Notes under the pieces: model-generated
Seen by the model: only the letters and a program-made list of their open reading frames with translations
Told to the model about the DNA's origin: nothing
Database searches by the model: none
Shown here: in pieces, positions 8,061 to 16,926 of the stretch
How positions within the stretch are numbered: position 1 is the first letter of the stretch
How the letters are laid out: each line of letters starts with the position of its first letter
Assembly: GCF_004016515.1 (NCBI RefSeq)
Contig: NZ_SACT01000002.1
Location: forward strand, 372,001-436,000
DNA length: 64,000 bases
Direction: 5' to 3'
Source: Rubrivivax albus
GTDB lineage: Bacteria; Pseudomonadota; Gammaproteobacteria; Burkholderiales; Burkholderiaceae_C
Made by a program: the position numbers and the translations under genes

Positions 8061-9119
8061 TTACTTCGGGGCGCCGGCGGCCAACCACGCGGCGATGGTC
8101 TTGACCTCTTCGGGCGGCAGGGTTTGTGGGGGCATCGGGATCGCGCCCCACACACCCGAGCCACCGGCGACGATCTTGCCGGCCAGGTAGGCCTCGCGGT
8201 CCGCACGGTCGGCGTACTTGCGCGCGATCTCGGCGAAGCCCGGGCCCACCAGCTTGGTGTCCATGCCGTGGCAGGCGGTGCAGGTGCGCTGCGCCAGCAG
8301 CGCCGTCGGCGCGCCGCCGGCCTTGGGCGCGGCGGGCACCGGCGCGGCCGGGGCCACCGGCGCCGCTCCCGGCGGGCGCGTGGTGTCGGCGCCGAGCTGC
8401 GCACCCACCATGCGATTCTGCTCGGCCAGGTTGCCGTGGGCATTGCGCGCGAAGTCCGGCAGGAACGAGGCCACGTTGGGCTCGCCGGCGCAGTTCTTCA
8501 TGCAGGCCACGCTCTTGACGTCGTTGGGCTTGCCGCCCATGCTCTTGCCCGGCCACAGGTGGTGGTCGGTGGTCATGCCGTTGCGGTTGGGCATGCGCGC
8601 CTGCACCTCCGCGATGTTGGCGTCGGACATCACGAAGTTGTCGGGCACCACGCCGGCCATGCTGAGCAGGTAGGCCGTGACGGCGTAGACCTCTTCCGTG
8701 GTCAACGACTTCGGCGCGTTCCACGGCATGGCGCGGTTGATGTAGTCCCACAGCGTCGAGACGGTGGGCACCTTCATCAGCGTGGTGCGGCCGGGGAAGG
8801 TGACGTCGTTCAGGCGCGCCACCCGGCCGGTCTTGACGTCCTCCGCCGTGGTGCCGCCGACCAGCGGCGAGAAGACCTCGTTGCTCTCGCCGAAGATGCC
8901 GTGGCAGGACGCGCACTTGCCCTCCCAGATCTCCATGCCCTTCTCGGCGGAGCCGGAGCCCTTGGGCAGGCCCTTGAAATCAGGGCGGACATCGATGTCC
9001 CAGGCCGCGATCTCCTTGGCCGTGGCCGGGCGGCCGATGCCGGGGTAGGTCTGCGCGGCGGCCGCGCCGGCCGCCACCAGCGCCACGACGGTGAACAGCG
9101 TCTTAACTGAGCTGGACAT
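8061..9119 (-). CDS. soxD: Sulfur dehydrogenase diheme cytochrome c subunit SoxD
   Basis: SoxD takes the electrons from the SoxC molybdenum site. The 352-residue protein has a signal peptide (MSSSVKTLFTVVALVAAGAA), a first heme motif CASCH at residues 69-73 and a second, CTACH, at 280-284. A proline/alanine-rich linker joins the two domains. The start at 9119 overlaps the end of soxC by 17 bases, so the two are translationally coupled. Confidence 0.95.
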   Translation of the reverse strand: MSSSVKTLFTVVALVAAGAAAAQTYPGIGRPATAKEIAAWDIDVRPDFKGLPKGSGSAEKGMEIWEGKCASCHGIFGESNEVFSPLVGGTTAEDVKTGRVARLNDVTFPGRTTLMKVPTVSTLWDYINRAMPWNAPKSLTTEEVYAVTAYLLSMAGVVPDNFVMSDANIAEVQARMPNRNGMTTDHHLWPGKSMGGKPNDVKSVACMKNCAGEPNVASFLPDFARNAHGNLAEQNRMVGAQLGADTTRPPGAAPVAPAAPVPAAPKAGGAPTALLAQRTCTACHGMDTKLVGPGFAEIARKYADRADREAYLAGKIVAGGSGVWGAIPMPPQTLPPEEVKTIAAWLAAGAPK

Positions 9120-10479
9120 TCTTGACCTCCCCGCTCTCCTGCACCAGCCAGGTCTGGATCGAATGGTTGTGATAGATCGAGCGCGTGCCGCGCACCTTGC
9201 GCAGCTCGCCGTAGGTGGGCTGCACGTAGCCGCTCTCATCCGTCGCGCGGCTCTGGATCAGCGCCGGTTTGCCGTCCCAGACCCAGTCGATGTTGAAGCG
9301 CGTGAGGCTGCGGTCGAGCACCGGCGTCTCCAGGCGCGCGGTGCGCCAGTTGCGCCCGCCGTCGACCGAGACGTCCACCCGCTTGATCTTGCCGCGACCG
9401 CTCCACGCCAGGCCGCTGATGTTGAAGAAGCCCTTGTCCAGCAGCACCTGGCCGCCCGACGGCGTGGTGACCACGCTCTTGCACTCCTGGATGCTTGTGT
9501 ACTGGCGGTGCAGGCCGCCGGGCATCAGGTCGATGTAGTGCACCGCCTCGTCCTTGGCGGCGTAGGGCTTGTCGCCCACCTCGATGCGCCGCAGGTACTT
9601 GACCCAGCTCACGCCCTGCACGCCCGGCACCACCAGGCGCAGCGGGTAGCCGTTCTCCGGGCGCAGCATCTCGCCGTTCTGGCCGTAGGCCACGAGCACC
9701 GAGCCGTCCTCCACCATCTCCATCGGGATGGTGCGCGTCATGCTGGAGCCGTCGGCGCCCTCGGCCAGGATGTAGCGGCCGCGCTTGGTGTCGACGCCGC
9801 AGAGGTCGAGGATGATCTTCAGCGGCACGCCGGTGAACTCGCTGCAGCTGATCATGCCGTGCGTGTACTGCACGGTGGGCACGGCTACGTTGCCCCACTC
9901 CATGCCGCTGTTGGCGCCGCACTCGATGAAGTGGAAGCGGCTGACGCTGGGCAGCCGCATGATCTCGTCCATCGTGAAGACCTTGGGCGACTTCACCATC
10001 TTCTCGTCCGAGCCGTTGACCATCAGCCGGTGCTTGCTGGGGTCCACGTCCCACCAGCCCTGGTGGTGGCGCTCGAAATGCAGGCCGCTGGGCGTGACGA
10101 TGCCGAACAGGCTCTGCAGCGGCGCGAAGCTCACGCTGGCCTGCGCCGTCTGCGTCAGGCCCGGGCTCTGTCGGCGCTGCACGTTCGCCTCGTACTGCGA
10201 CGGCTTCCCGTAGCCATCCGTGACCACCGGCTGCCCCAGCCCGGTGGTGTGCGCCGGCAGGTTCAGGATGTTGGGGTCGCCGCCCTCGGTGGGCACCGGG
10301 TTGGACTGCGCCAGGGCCGCGCCGCCGGCCGCGCCGGCCGCCGCCGTCGCAAAGGCCTTGCGGATGAAATCGCGGCGGCCGGCCTTGGCCTCGCGCCAGA
10401 CGGCACCGACGCCGTCACGGTCCAGGAAGTTCTCGGGCGCCTTGCGCAGGCGGCCGGAAGGGATAATCGGATCGGACAA
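9103..10479 (-). CDS. soxC: Sulfur dehydrogenase molybdopterin subunit SoxC
   Basis: SoxC, with SoxD, oxidises the SoxY-bound sulfane sulfur to the sulfone level, so that Sox can release all thiosulfate sulfur as sulfate. The 458-residue protein belongs to the sulfite oxidase family. The Mo-ligand cysteine is in HFIECGANS, and the dimerisation domain follows. The Tat signal GRRDFIRKAFATAAAG begins near residue 34, after a longer than usual N-terminal extension. The only reasonable start is TTG at 10479, with GAGGGGG five bases upstream, which suggests limited translation. It heads the sox operon. Confidence 0.95.
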   Translation of the reverse strand: MSDPIIPSGRLRKAPENFLDRDGVGAVWREAKAGRRDFIRKAFATAAAGAAGGAALAQSNPVPTEGGDPNILNLPAHTTGLGQPVVTDGYGKPSQYEANVQRRQSPGLTQTAQASVSFAPLQSLFGIVTPSGLHFERHHQGWWDVDPSKHRLMVNGSDEKMVKSPKVFTMDEIMRLPSVSRFHFIECGANSGMEWGNVAVPTVQYTHGMISCSEFTGVPLKIILDLCGVDTKRGRYILAEGADGSSMTRTIPMEMVEDGSVLVAYGQNGEMLRPENGYPLRLVVPGVQGVSWVKYLRRIEVGDKPYAAKDEAVHYIDLMPGGLHRQYTSIQECKSVVTTPSGGQVLLDKGFFNISGLAWSGRGKIKRVDVSVDGGRNWRTARLETPVLDRSLTRFNIDWVWDGKPALIQSRATDESGYVQPTYGELRKVRGTRSIYHNHSIQTWLVQESGEVKNVQLS

Positions 10480-10511
10480 GGTGCCCCCTCAGCGAAGCGT
10501 TTGTCTATGCG

Positions 10512-10557
10512 GATATAAGCAGGTACTAATATAACTGCAGATCAACCGGCAGGTACT
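10512..10557. promoter_or_regulatory. Probable soxC promoter/operator region with direct repeats
   Basis: GCAGGTACT occurs twice, at 10519-10527 and 10549-10557, exactly 30 bases apart, or about three helical turns. The first copy overlaps GATATAAGC, the reverse complement of the GCTTATATC that resembles the soxY site. The AT-rich TACTAATATAAC between them could hold a -10 element for the minus strand. This fits an operator for the sox operon. Confidence 0.45.
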
Positions 10558-10575
10558 GGGGTTTACACGAACCCC
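10558..10575. terminator. Small hairpin between the BLUF gene and soxC
   Basis: The arms GGGGTT (10558-10563) and AACCCC (10570-10575) enclose a six-base loop. There is no clear T-tract, so its function as a terminator after the BLUF gene is uncertain. Confidence 0.3.
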
Positions 10576-10635
10576 AACGGGCCGTCGGACGTCAGCGGCC
10601 GGTCAGGCCGCAGCGCCAGACGCCGAAGCCCCTGC

Positions 10636-11061
10636 TCAGGGCTGGCCGACGATGGAGGCCGTGGCCACCAGTTCCTCGAACAGCGCCATCGACACCGCGC
10701 CGGAGACGGCGTAGGGGTCCAGCGTGGCCGTCTCGGAGTACTTCAGCAGCAGCGCCCGGTTCAGCCGCGCCATGTTGACCTGGCCCATCGACCAGCCGGC
10801 GAAGCGGCGTTCCCCGATCTCCTGGTAGCTCAGCAGTTCCACCTGCGTGTGCCGCGGGTCGGCCGCGATGCGGTTGTACAGGCGGTTGACCGCGCTGCGC
10901 CCGCCTTCGAGCACCTGCAGGAAGATGCCCTCGGAGAAGCACAGCACGCCGGTGATGCCGATCTCCGGGTTGCGGGTCTTGGACTGGCGCAGGATGGCCA
11001 GCAATTCGTCGGTGCCGGTGCCGTCGACGGCCCGGCTGGCGTACATCAGGCGCACGAGCAT
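10636..11061 (-). CDS. BLUF-domain blue-light photoreceptor
   Basis: This 141-residue protein is a short BLUF protein, which senses blue light through bound FAD. Conserved elements are LMYAS (flavin-hydrogen-bonding tyrosine at residue 7), GITGVL, FLQVLEG (the key glutamine) and WSMGQ. There is no fused output domain, so it probably acts by contact with a partner. It starts 14 bases after the folE stop, so the two genes are likely co-transcribed. A signalling role at this locus is unknown. Confidence 0.88.
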   Translation of the reverse strand: MLVRLMYASRAVDGTGTDELLAILRQSKTRNPEIGITGVLCFSEGIFLQVLEGGRSAVNRLYNRIAADPRHTQVELLSYQEIGERRFAGWSMGQVNMARLNRALLLKYSETATLDPYAVSGAVSMALFEELVATASIVGQP

Positions 11062-11075
11062 GTTCGAACCTCCGT

Positions 11076-11834
11076 TCAGCCCGCGGTCTTGCGGGGCAGC
11101 AGCGCAAGGAACTCGCGCCTCAGGTTGGCATCCTTCAGGAAGGCGCCACGCATCACGCTGTTGACCATGGCGCTGTCGGTGTCCTTCACGCCGCGCCAGT
11201 GCATGCAGAAGTGGTCGGCCTCCATCACGATGGCCAGGCCGTCGGGCTGCACGCGCTCCTGCAGTTCGTTGGCCAGCATCGTCACCGCCTCCTCCTGGAT
11301 CTGCGGCCGGCTCATGATCCAGTCGCAGATGCGGGCGTACTTGCTCAGGCCGATCAGGTTGCTGTGCTCGTTAGGCAGCAGCCCGATCCAGACCTTGCCG
11401 AAGATCGGACACAAATGGTGGCTGCAGGCGCTGCGCACGGTGATCGGGCCGACGATCATCAGTTCGTTCAGGCGCTCGGCGTTCGGGAACTCGGTGACCG
11501 ACGGCACCGGGTGGAAGCGGCCGCGGAAGACCTCTTCGACGTACATCTTGGCCACCCGCTTGGCGGTCTCGTTCGTGTTGTGGTCGCTCTCGGTGTCGAT
11601 GACCAGCGATTCCAGCAACGCCTGCATCTTCTGCTGCACCTCGGCCTTGAGCTCGTCGAGCTCGCCGTCGTGCACGAAATCGGCGATGTTGTCGTTGGCG
11701 TGGAAGCGCCGGCCGGCGGACACCAGCCGGTAGCGCACACGCTCGGACACCGGCAGCGCGGCCAGTTCCTCCTCGCTGCGGAAGATCCGCGGCGGCGGCT
11801 CGGGCACCTTCTTCAGGTTGGGCTTGCTGCTCAT
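11076..11834 (-). CDS. folE: GTP cyclohydrolase I
   Basis: FolE converts GTP to dihydroneopterin triphosphate, the first step of folate synthesis. Zinc-site motifs SACSHHLCP and ADHFCMHWRGV are present, as is the GLSKYAR segment. The ATG at 11834 (MSSKPNLKK) has GGAG six bases upstream, whereas the longer in-frame starts at 11846 and 11861 lack a ribosome site. The N-terminal 60 residues are longer than in E. coli FolE. The BLUF gene follows directly. Confidence 0.93.
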   Translation of the reverse strand: MSSKPNLKKVPEPPPRIFRSEEELAALPVSERVRYRLVSAGRRFHANDNIADFVHDGELDELKAEVQQKMQALLESLVIDTESDHNTNETAKRVAKMYVEEVFRGRFHPVPSVTEFPNAERLNELMIVGPITVRSACSHHLCPIFGKVWIGLLPNEHSNLIGLSKYARICDWIMSRPQIQEEAVTMLANELQERVQPDGLAIVMEADHFCMHWRGVKDTDSAMVNSVMRGAFLKDANLRREFLALLPRKTAG

Positions 11835-11910
11835 GTCCGGCTCCATCAGGCTTTGCTCCATTCTGCCGGCAGACGCCGGACCGCGGGCGCGCAGGGGCTA
11901 GACTGCCTGC

Positions 11911-13242
11911 GTGCATGCCACTTCGCCCCCGCTGCAGCGCCTGCTGGACCTGACCGCCGACGCCGTGCAGGCGGTGCAGGCCGGCCGGTCGCTCAACGAC
12001 CAGCTGGCCCGCGTGCCGGCCGACGCGCGCCCCGGCGTGCAGGCGCTGAGCTTCCACGTGCTGCGCTGGCTGGGCGGGGCGCAGGCGGTGCGCGCCATCT
12101 GCGTGCCCAAGACGCCGCCACCGAACGTCGATGCGCTGCTGGTCAGCGCCCTGGCCCTGCTGTGGCCCACCGGCGACGAGCCGCCCTACCCCGACCACAC
12201 GCTGGTCGACCAGGCCGTGGCCAGCGCGCGCCACCGCACCCCGGCGGCCGCCGGCTTCATCAACGCCGTGCTGCGCCGTTTCGTGCGCGAGCGTGCTGCC
12301 CTCGTCGCCCAGGCCATGCACCAGCCCGAGGCCGCCTACGGGCACCCGGCGTGGTGGATCGAGCGCATCCGCCAGGACTGGCCGGCCCAGTGGCAGCCGC
12401 TGCTGCAGCAGGCCAACCGGCACCCGCCGATGACGCTGCGCGTCAATGCCCGGCGGCTCGACGCGGCGACCTACCTCGACCGCCTGGCCGCCGCCGGCAT
12501 TGCCGCCCGTTCGCTGGCCGACCCGGGCGAGCCCGGCTATGGCGGCCACACCGTGATGCTGGCGCGGCCCAGCCCCGTGCAGGCCCTGCCCGGGTTCGCC
12601 GCCGGCGACGTCTCGGTGCAGGATGCGGCCGCGCAGCGCGCAGCGCCACTGCTGCTGAGCGGCACGGCGCTGCCCCAGGGTGCCCGCGTGCTCGACGCGT
12701 GTGCCGCCCCGGGCGGCAAGACGGCGCACCTGCTGGAGATGCGCCCCGACCTCGAGCTGCAGGCGCTGGACAGCGACCCGCACCGCCTGACGCGTGTGCA
12801 GGACACCCTGGCGCGTCTGCACTTGGCCGGCCCGAACGTGCGCCTGGTGGCCGACGATGCGGCCGAGACCGCGCGCTGGTGGGACGGCCGGCCGTTCGAC
12901 GCCATCCTGCTCGACGCCCCGTGCACCGCCTCGGGCATCGTGCGCCGGCACCCCGACGTGCGCTGGCTGCGCCGGCCCGACGACGTGCACAACCTCGTGC
13001 GCATCCAGGCCCGGCTGCTGGACGCGCTGTGGCCGCTGCTGGCCCCCGGCGGGCGGCTGCTCTACGCCACCTGCTCGGTGTTCAAGGCCGAGGGCAGCCA
13101 GCAGATCGACGCGTTTTTGCAACGCCACGGCGCGGAGGAAGTGACACGAGACCCCACGGCGCCGGGACACCTCCTGTCCCTGGCCGACAATGGTGCAGCG
13201 CCGGAAGACGGCTTCTTCTACGCCCTGTTGCACAAGACCTGA
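11911..13242 (+). CDS. rsmB: 16S rRNA (cytosine(967)-C5)-methyltransferase
   Basis: This 443-residue protein has an N-terminal NusB-like RNA-binding domain and a C-terminal SAM methyltransferase domain. The SAM motif is DACAAPGGKTAHL, and the two cysteines used in m5C chemistry are in LDAPCTASG and YATCSVF. It begins the rsmB-DUF4390-ntrY-ntrX order common in Burkholderiales. The start at 11911 has a weak ribosome site. Confidence 0.93.
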   Translation: MHATSPPLQRLLDLTADAVQAVQAGRSLNDQLARVPADARPGVQALSFHVLRWLGGAQAVRAICVPKTPPPNVDALLVSALALLWPTGDEPPYPDHTLVDQAVASARHRTPAAAGFINAVLRRFVRERAALVAQAMHQPEAAYGHPAWWIERIRQDWPAQWQPLLQQANRHPPMTLRVNARRLDAATYLDRLAAAGIAARSLADPGEPGYGGHTVMLARPSPVQALPGFAAGDVSVQDAAAQRAAPLLLSGTALPQGARVLDACAAPGGKTAHLLEMRPDLELQALDSDPHRLTRVQDTLARLHLAGPNVRLVADDAAETARWWDGRPFDAILLDAPCTASGIVRRHPDVRWLRRPDDVHNLVRIQARLLDALWPLLAPGGRLLYATCSVFKAEGSQQIDAFLQRHGAEEVTRDPTAPGHLLSLADNGAAPEDGFFYALLHKT

Positions 13243-13249
13243 CCCCGCC

Positions 13250-13810
13250 ATGCGCCGCCGCCACATGCTGCACGGCCTGCTGCTCGGGCCCTGGTGGCTC
13301 GGTGGGGTGGTGCCGCGCACGGCCTGGGCGCAGGCGGCGTCACTGTCGAATCTGCAGCTCAGCCGTGGCGACGGCGCCCTGCTGCTGGACTTCGCCGTGC
13401 GCCTGCAGCTGCCGCGGGCGGTGGAAGACGCGCTGCAGCGCGGCGTGCCGATGTACTTCGTGGCCTCGGCCACCGTGCGCCGCAGCCGTTGGTACTGGCG
13501 CGACGCCCGCATCGCCCGCGTTCGCCGGACCTGGCGCCTGGCCTTCCAGCCGCTGACGGCCACCTGGCGCGTCAGCCTGGGTGCCTTGTCGCAGAACCAT
13601 GACACCCTGCCCGAGGCGCTGGCCTCGCTGTCGGCCAGCGCCGGCTGGCCGGTGTGCGAGCTGTCGCAGTTGGCGCCCGACGGTGATTACGTCGAGTTCG
13701 CCTACGCGCTGGACACCGAGCGCCTGCCGCGGCCGATGCAGATCGGCCTGCCCGGCGCGTCGGACTGGGTGCTGCGCGTCGAGCGTGAGCTGAAGGTGCC
13801 GGCGTCGTGA
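13250..13810 (+). CDS. DUF4390 domain-containing exported protein
   Basis: This 186-residue protein has a signal sequence ending near AWAQA and a DUF4390-type body, with WYWRDARIARVRRTWRL and LGALSQNHDTLPEAL segments. The function is unknown. It sits 7 bases after rsmB and overlaps the kinase gene by four bases (GTGA), so it is translationally coupled to the NtrY-like sensor. This arrangement is conserved in betaproteobacteria and suggests a link to that sensor. Confidence 0.85.
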   Translation: MRRRHMLHGLLLGPWWLGGVVPRTAWAQAASLSNLQLSRGDGALLLDFAVRLQLPRAVEDALQRGVPMYFVASATVRRSRWYWRDARIARVRRTWRLAFQPLTATWRVSLGALSQNHDTLPEALASLSASAGWPVCELSQLAPDGDYVEFAYALDTERLPRPMQIGLPGASDWVLRVERELKVPAS

Positions 13811-16116
13811 CCAGCAAGTCGCTGCGCTGGACCTGGTTCGTGTCGCTGGTGGCCGTCACCGGCGTGGCGCTGGTGCTGGCCTTCGTGCTGTCGCTGGCCA
13901 CGCGCGGCGGCACCTTCTACGAGAAGCACTTCGTCTGGCTCTTCTGGGTGAATGCCGCGGTGGCCGCGCTGCTGCTGCTGGTGCTCGTCTCCGCCGCGCT
14001 GCGACTGGCAGTGCGGCTGCAGCGCGGCAAGTTCGGCACCCGGCTGCTGATCAAGCTGGCGGGCATCTTCGCGCTCGTCGGGCTGCTGCCCGGCGTGCTG
14101 ATCTACACCGTGTCCTACCAGTTCGTCTCGCGCAGCATCGAGGCCTGGTTCGACGTGCGCGTGGCCGGTGCGCTGGACGCCGGCCTGGGCCTGGGGCGCA
14201 GCACGCTGGAAGCGTTGAGCGCCGACGTGGCCAACAAGACCCAGCTGGCCGCCGAGCGCCTGGCCGATGCCCGCGGCAGCACCCTGCCGCTGGCGCTGGA
14301 GCGGCTGCGCGAGCAGTTGGCCGCACGCGAGGTGTCGGTGGTCAACGCCGGCGGGCAGGTGGTGGCCACCGCCGGTGGCAGCCCTGACGCCATCGCCCCG
14401 GAACGTCCGAGCGCCACGCTGCTGCGGCAGGTGCGCAGCGCCGGTGTCGGTGCGCAGATCGACGGCCTGGACGAGGAATCGCTCGCGCCCTCCGCCCTCG
14501 CCGGGCCGCGCGTGCGCGCCCTGGTGCCGTTGCCCAGCAGCGAGATCAGCCTGCGTGGCGGCGAGCAGCAGTACCTGCTGGTGACCGTGCCGCTGCCGCG
14601 TGCGCTGGCCACCAATGCGCTGGCCGTGCAGGCGGCCTACAGCGAGTACCAGCAGCGCGCGCTGGCCCGCGATGGCCTGCGGCGCATGTACATCGGCACG
14701 CTCACGCTGGCCCTGGTGCTGGCCGTCTTCGGTGCCGTGCTGCTGGCGCTGCTGCTGGGCATCCAGCTCGTCAAGCCGCTGCTACTGCTGGCCGATGGCG
14801 TGCGTCAGGTGGCCGCCGGCGACCTGACGGCCAAGCCCGTGTTCGCCAGCAACGACGAGCTCGGCGGCCTCACGCGCAGCTTCGCCGACATGACACAGCA
14901 GCTGGCCGACGCGCGCGCCCAGGTGCAGCGCGGCGTGGGTCAGCTGGAGCGCGCGCGCACCCGGCTGCAGACCATCCTGGACAACCTGACCGCCGGCGTC
15001 ATCCTCTTCGACCGCGAAGGCCGCATCGACGCCGTCAACCCCGGCGCCACGCGCATCCTGCGCCTGCCGCTGTCGGCCTGGCGCGGCCAGAAGCTGGCCG
15101 AGCGGCCGGAGCTGCAGGACTTCGCCAAGCTGGTGGAGCAGCGCTTCGAGCTGCTGGTCACCAGCCCCGAGGCCGGCGAGCGCGAGCACTGGCAGGACGC
15201 CCTGGAACGCCGCGGCGGCCCGGATGCGCAGGCCGCGCTGCAGACCCTGGTGCTGCGCGGCGCCACGCTGCCCGGCGATGCCCGGCTGCTGGTTTTCGAC
15301 GACATCACCGAGGTCGTCTCCGCGCAGCGCGCCCAGGCCTGGGCCGAGGTCGCCCGGCGCCTGGCCCACGAGATCAAGAACCCGCTGACGCCGATCCAGC
15401 TGTCGGCCGAGCGCCTGCAGCACAAGCTCGCGGCCAAGCTGCAAGGCGCCGACGAGGCCCTGCTGACGCGCTCGGTGGCCACCATCGTCAGCCAGGTGCA
15501 GGCCATGCAGCAGCTGGTCAACGAGTTCCGCGACTACGCCCGCCTACCGGCGGCCCGCCCGCAGCCACTGTCGCTCAATGCCCTGGTCACCGAGGTGCTG
15601 GCCCTGTACGGCGACGCCAGCGAACACGGCCGCCTGACGGTGGACCTGGCCGGGGGCCTGCCCGACATCCAGGGCGACACGACGCAGCTGCGCCAGGTCA
15701 TCCACAACCTGGTGCAGAACGGTCTGGACGCCGTGGTCGACCGGCCCGACGGCCACGTGAGCGTGCACACCGCCGCCGCCCGCGGCGAGGACGGCGCCCT
15801 GCGCGCCGTGCGCCTGACCGTGCTGGACAACGGCCCCGGCTTCGCCGAACACGTGCTCAGACGCGCCTTCGAACCCTACGTCACCACCAAGGCCAAGGGC
15901 ACCGGCCTGGGCCTGGCCGTGGTCAAGAAGATCGCCGACGAACACCGGGCCCGGCTGCGCGTGGCCAACGTGCACGCGGGCGACGATCCGGACGCCCCTG
16001 TGGTCGGCGCGCGGGTTTCGCTATCATTTTCCGATTTCCTGCCCGGGCCGCCTGCCGCGGAACCGGGCCCCGTGGCGGGCGATGCATCGCGCGATGCCGC
16101 CCGCCAGGCGCACTGA
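13807..16116 (+). CDS. NtrY-like membrane sensor histidine kinase
   Basis: This 769-residue kinase starts with GTG at 13807. Two N-terminal transmembrane helices (about residues 8-60 and a third near 75-100) precede an extracytoplasmic region and another helix near 300. HAMP, PAS, HisKA (LAHEIKNPLTPIQLSAERLQ, phospho-acceptor His) and HATPase_c domains (DNGPGF, TGLGLAVVKK) follow. It is the NtrY-type partner of the next gene. In other proteobacteria such pairs respond to nitrogen or redox signals. The stimulus here is unknown. Confidence 0.88.
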   Translation: MTSKSLRWTWFVSLVAVTGVALVLAFVLSLATRGGTFYEKHFVWLFWVNAAVAALLLLVLVSAALRLAVRLQRGKFGTRLLIKLAGIFALVGLLPGVLIYTVSYQFVSRSIEAWFDVRVAGALDAGLGLGRSTLEALSADVANKTQLAAERLADARGSTLPLALERLREQLAAREVSVVNAGGQVVATAGGSPDAIAPERPSATLLRQVRSAGVGAQIDGLDEESLAPSALAGPRVRALVPLPSSEISLRGGEQQYLLVTVPLPRALATNALAVQAAYSEYQQRALARDGLRRMYIGTLTLALVLAVFGAVLLALLLGIQLVKPLLLLADGVRQVAAGDLTAKPVFASNDELGGLTRSFADMTQQLADARAQVQRGVGQLERARTRLQTILDNLTAGVILFDREGRIDAVNPGATRILRLPLSAWRGQKLAERPELQDFAKLVEQRFELLVTSPEAGEREHWQDALERRGGPDAQAALQTLVLRGATLPGDARLLVFDDITEVVSAQRAQAWAEVARRLAHEIKNPLTPIQLSAERLQHKLAAKLQGADEALLTRSVATIVSQVQAMQQLVNEFRDYARLPAARPQPLSLNALVTEVLALYGDASEHGRLTVDLAGGLPDIQGDTTQLRQVIHNLVQNGLDAVVDRPDGHVSVHTAAARGEDGALRAVRLTVLDNGPGFAEHVLRRAFEPYVTTKAKGTGLGLAVVKKIADEHRARLRVANVHAGDDPDAPVVGARVSLSFSDFLPGPPAAEPGPVAGDASRDAARQAH

Positions 16117-16131
16117 GACCACCACCGACGG

Positions 16132-16833
16132 ATGGCCATCATTCTTGTAGTCGACGACGAGCTGGGCATCCGCGCCCTGCTCTCGGAGATCCTGACCGAC
16201 GAGGGTCACACCGTCGAACTCGCGGAAAACGCCGCCCAGGCGCGCGCCGTGCGCGAGCGCATGAAGCCCGACCTGGTGCTGCTGGACATCTGGATGCCCG
16301 ACGTCGACGGCATCACGCTGCTCAAGGAATGGGGCGCCAGCGGACTGCTGACGATGCCGGTGATCATGATGAGCGGGCACGGCACCATCGACACCGCGGT
16401 GGAGGCCACCAAGTTCGGCGCCCTGGCCTTCCTGGAAAAGCCCATCACGCTGCAGAAGCTGCTGCGCGCCGTGGAGCAGGGCCTCGCCCGGCCGGGGCAG
16501 CGCAACGGGGCGCCAGCAGCCGAACACGTGCCGGGTGGGGGTGGGCTGCCTGGCGTGCCTGGCACCATGTCGGTGTCCAGCCTGCCCGGCGGCCTGCCGC
16601 TGCCGGTGGCGCCACCGGCCGGTCCGCAGCCCCAGCAGAGCTTCGACCTCGACCGCCCGCTGCGCGAAGCCCGCGACGCCTTCGAGAAGAGCTACTTCGA
16701 GTTCCACCTGGCCAAGGAAGGCGGCAGCATGACCCGCGTGGCCGAAAAGACCGGGCTGGAGCGCACCCACCTCTACCGCAAGCTCAAGCAGTTGGGCGTG
16801 GACCTGACGCGCAACAAGCGCGGTGGGCTATAA
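16132..16833 (+). CDS. NtrX-like response regulator without AAA+ domain
   Basis: This 233-residue protein has a receiver domain (phospho-acceptor Asp52 in LLDIWMPD, conserved MSGHG and KP) and a C-terminal Fis-type helix-turn-helix (LERTHLYRKLKQLGV). The central sigma-54 AAA+ ATPase domain of canonical NtrX is absent and is replaced by a Gly/Pro-rich linker near residues 120-170. It therefore should not activate sigma-54 polymerase directly. It is the likely partner of the upstream kinase, 15 bases away. Confidence 0.87.
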   Translation: MAIILVVDDELGIRALLSEILTDEGHTVELAENAAQARAVRERMKPDLVLLDIWMPDVDGITLLKEWGASGLLTMPVIMMSGHGTIDTAVEATKFGALAFLEKPITLQKLLRAVEQGLARPGQRNGAPAAEHVPGGGGLPGVPGTMSVSSLPGGLPLPVAPPAGPQPQQSFDLDRPLREARDAFEKSYFEFHLAKEGGSMTRVAEKTGLERTHLYRKLKQLGVDLTRNKRGGL

Positions 16834-16834
16834 T
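16829..16834 (+). promoter_or_regulatory. Consensus -10 box before tRNA-Phe
   Basis: TATAAT overlaps the stop codon of the response regulator gene and lies 10 bases before the tRNA. No good -35 hexamer is seen at 17 bases spacing, so this is a suggestive element only. Confidence 0.4.
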
Positions 16835-16843
16835 GGCGGGCTC

Positions 16844-16919
16844 GGCCTGGTAGCTCAGTTGGTAGAGCAGCGGATTGAAAATCCGCGTGTCGGTGGTTCG
16901 ATTCCGCCCCAGGCCACCA
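16844..16919 (+). tRNA. tRNA-Phe (anticodon GAA)
   Basis: This is a 76-base cloverleaf. The acceptor stem GGCCTGG pairs with CCAGGCC, the D arm has AGCTCAGTTGGTAGAGC, the anticodon loop is TTGAAAA with GAA, and the T arm has GGTTCGATTCC. CCA is encoded at 16917-16919. Confidence 0.97.
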
Positions 16920-16926
16920 AGATCCA

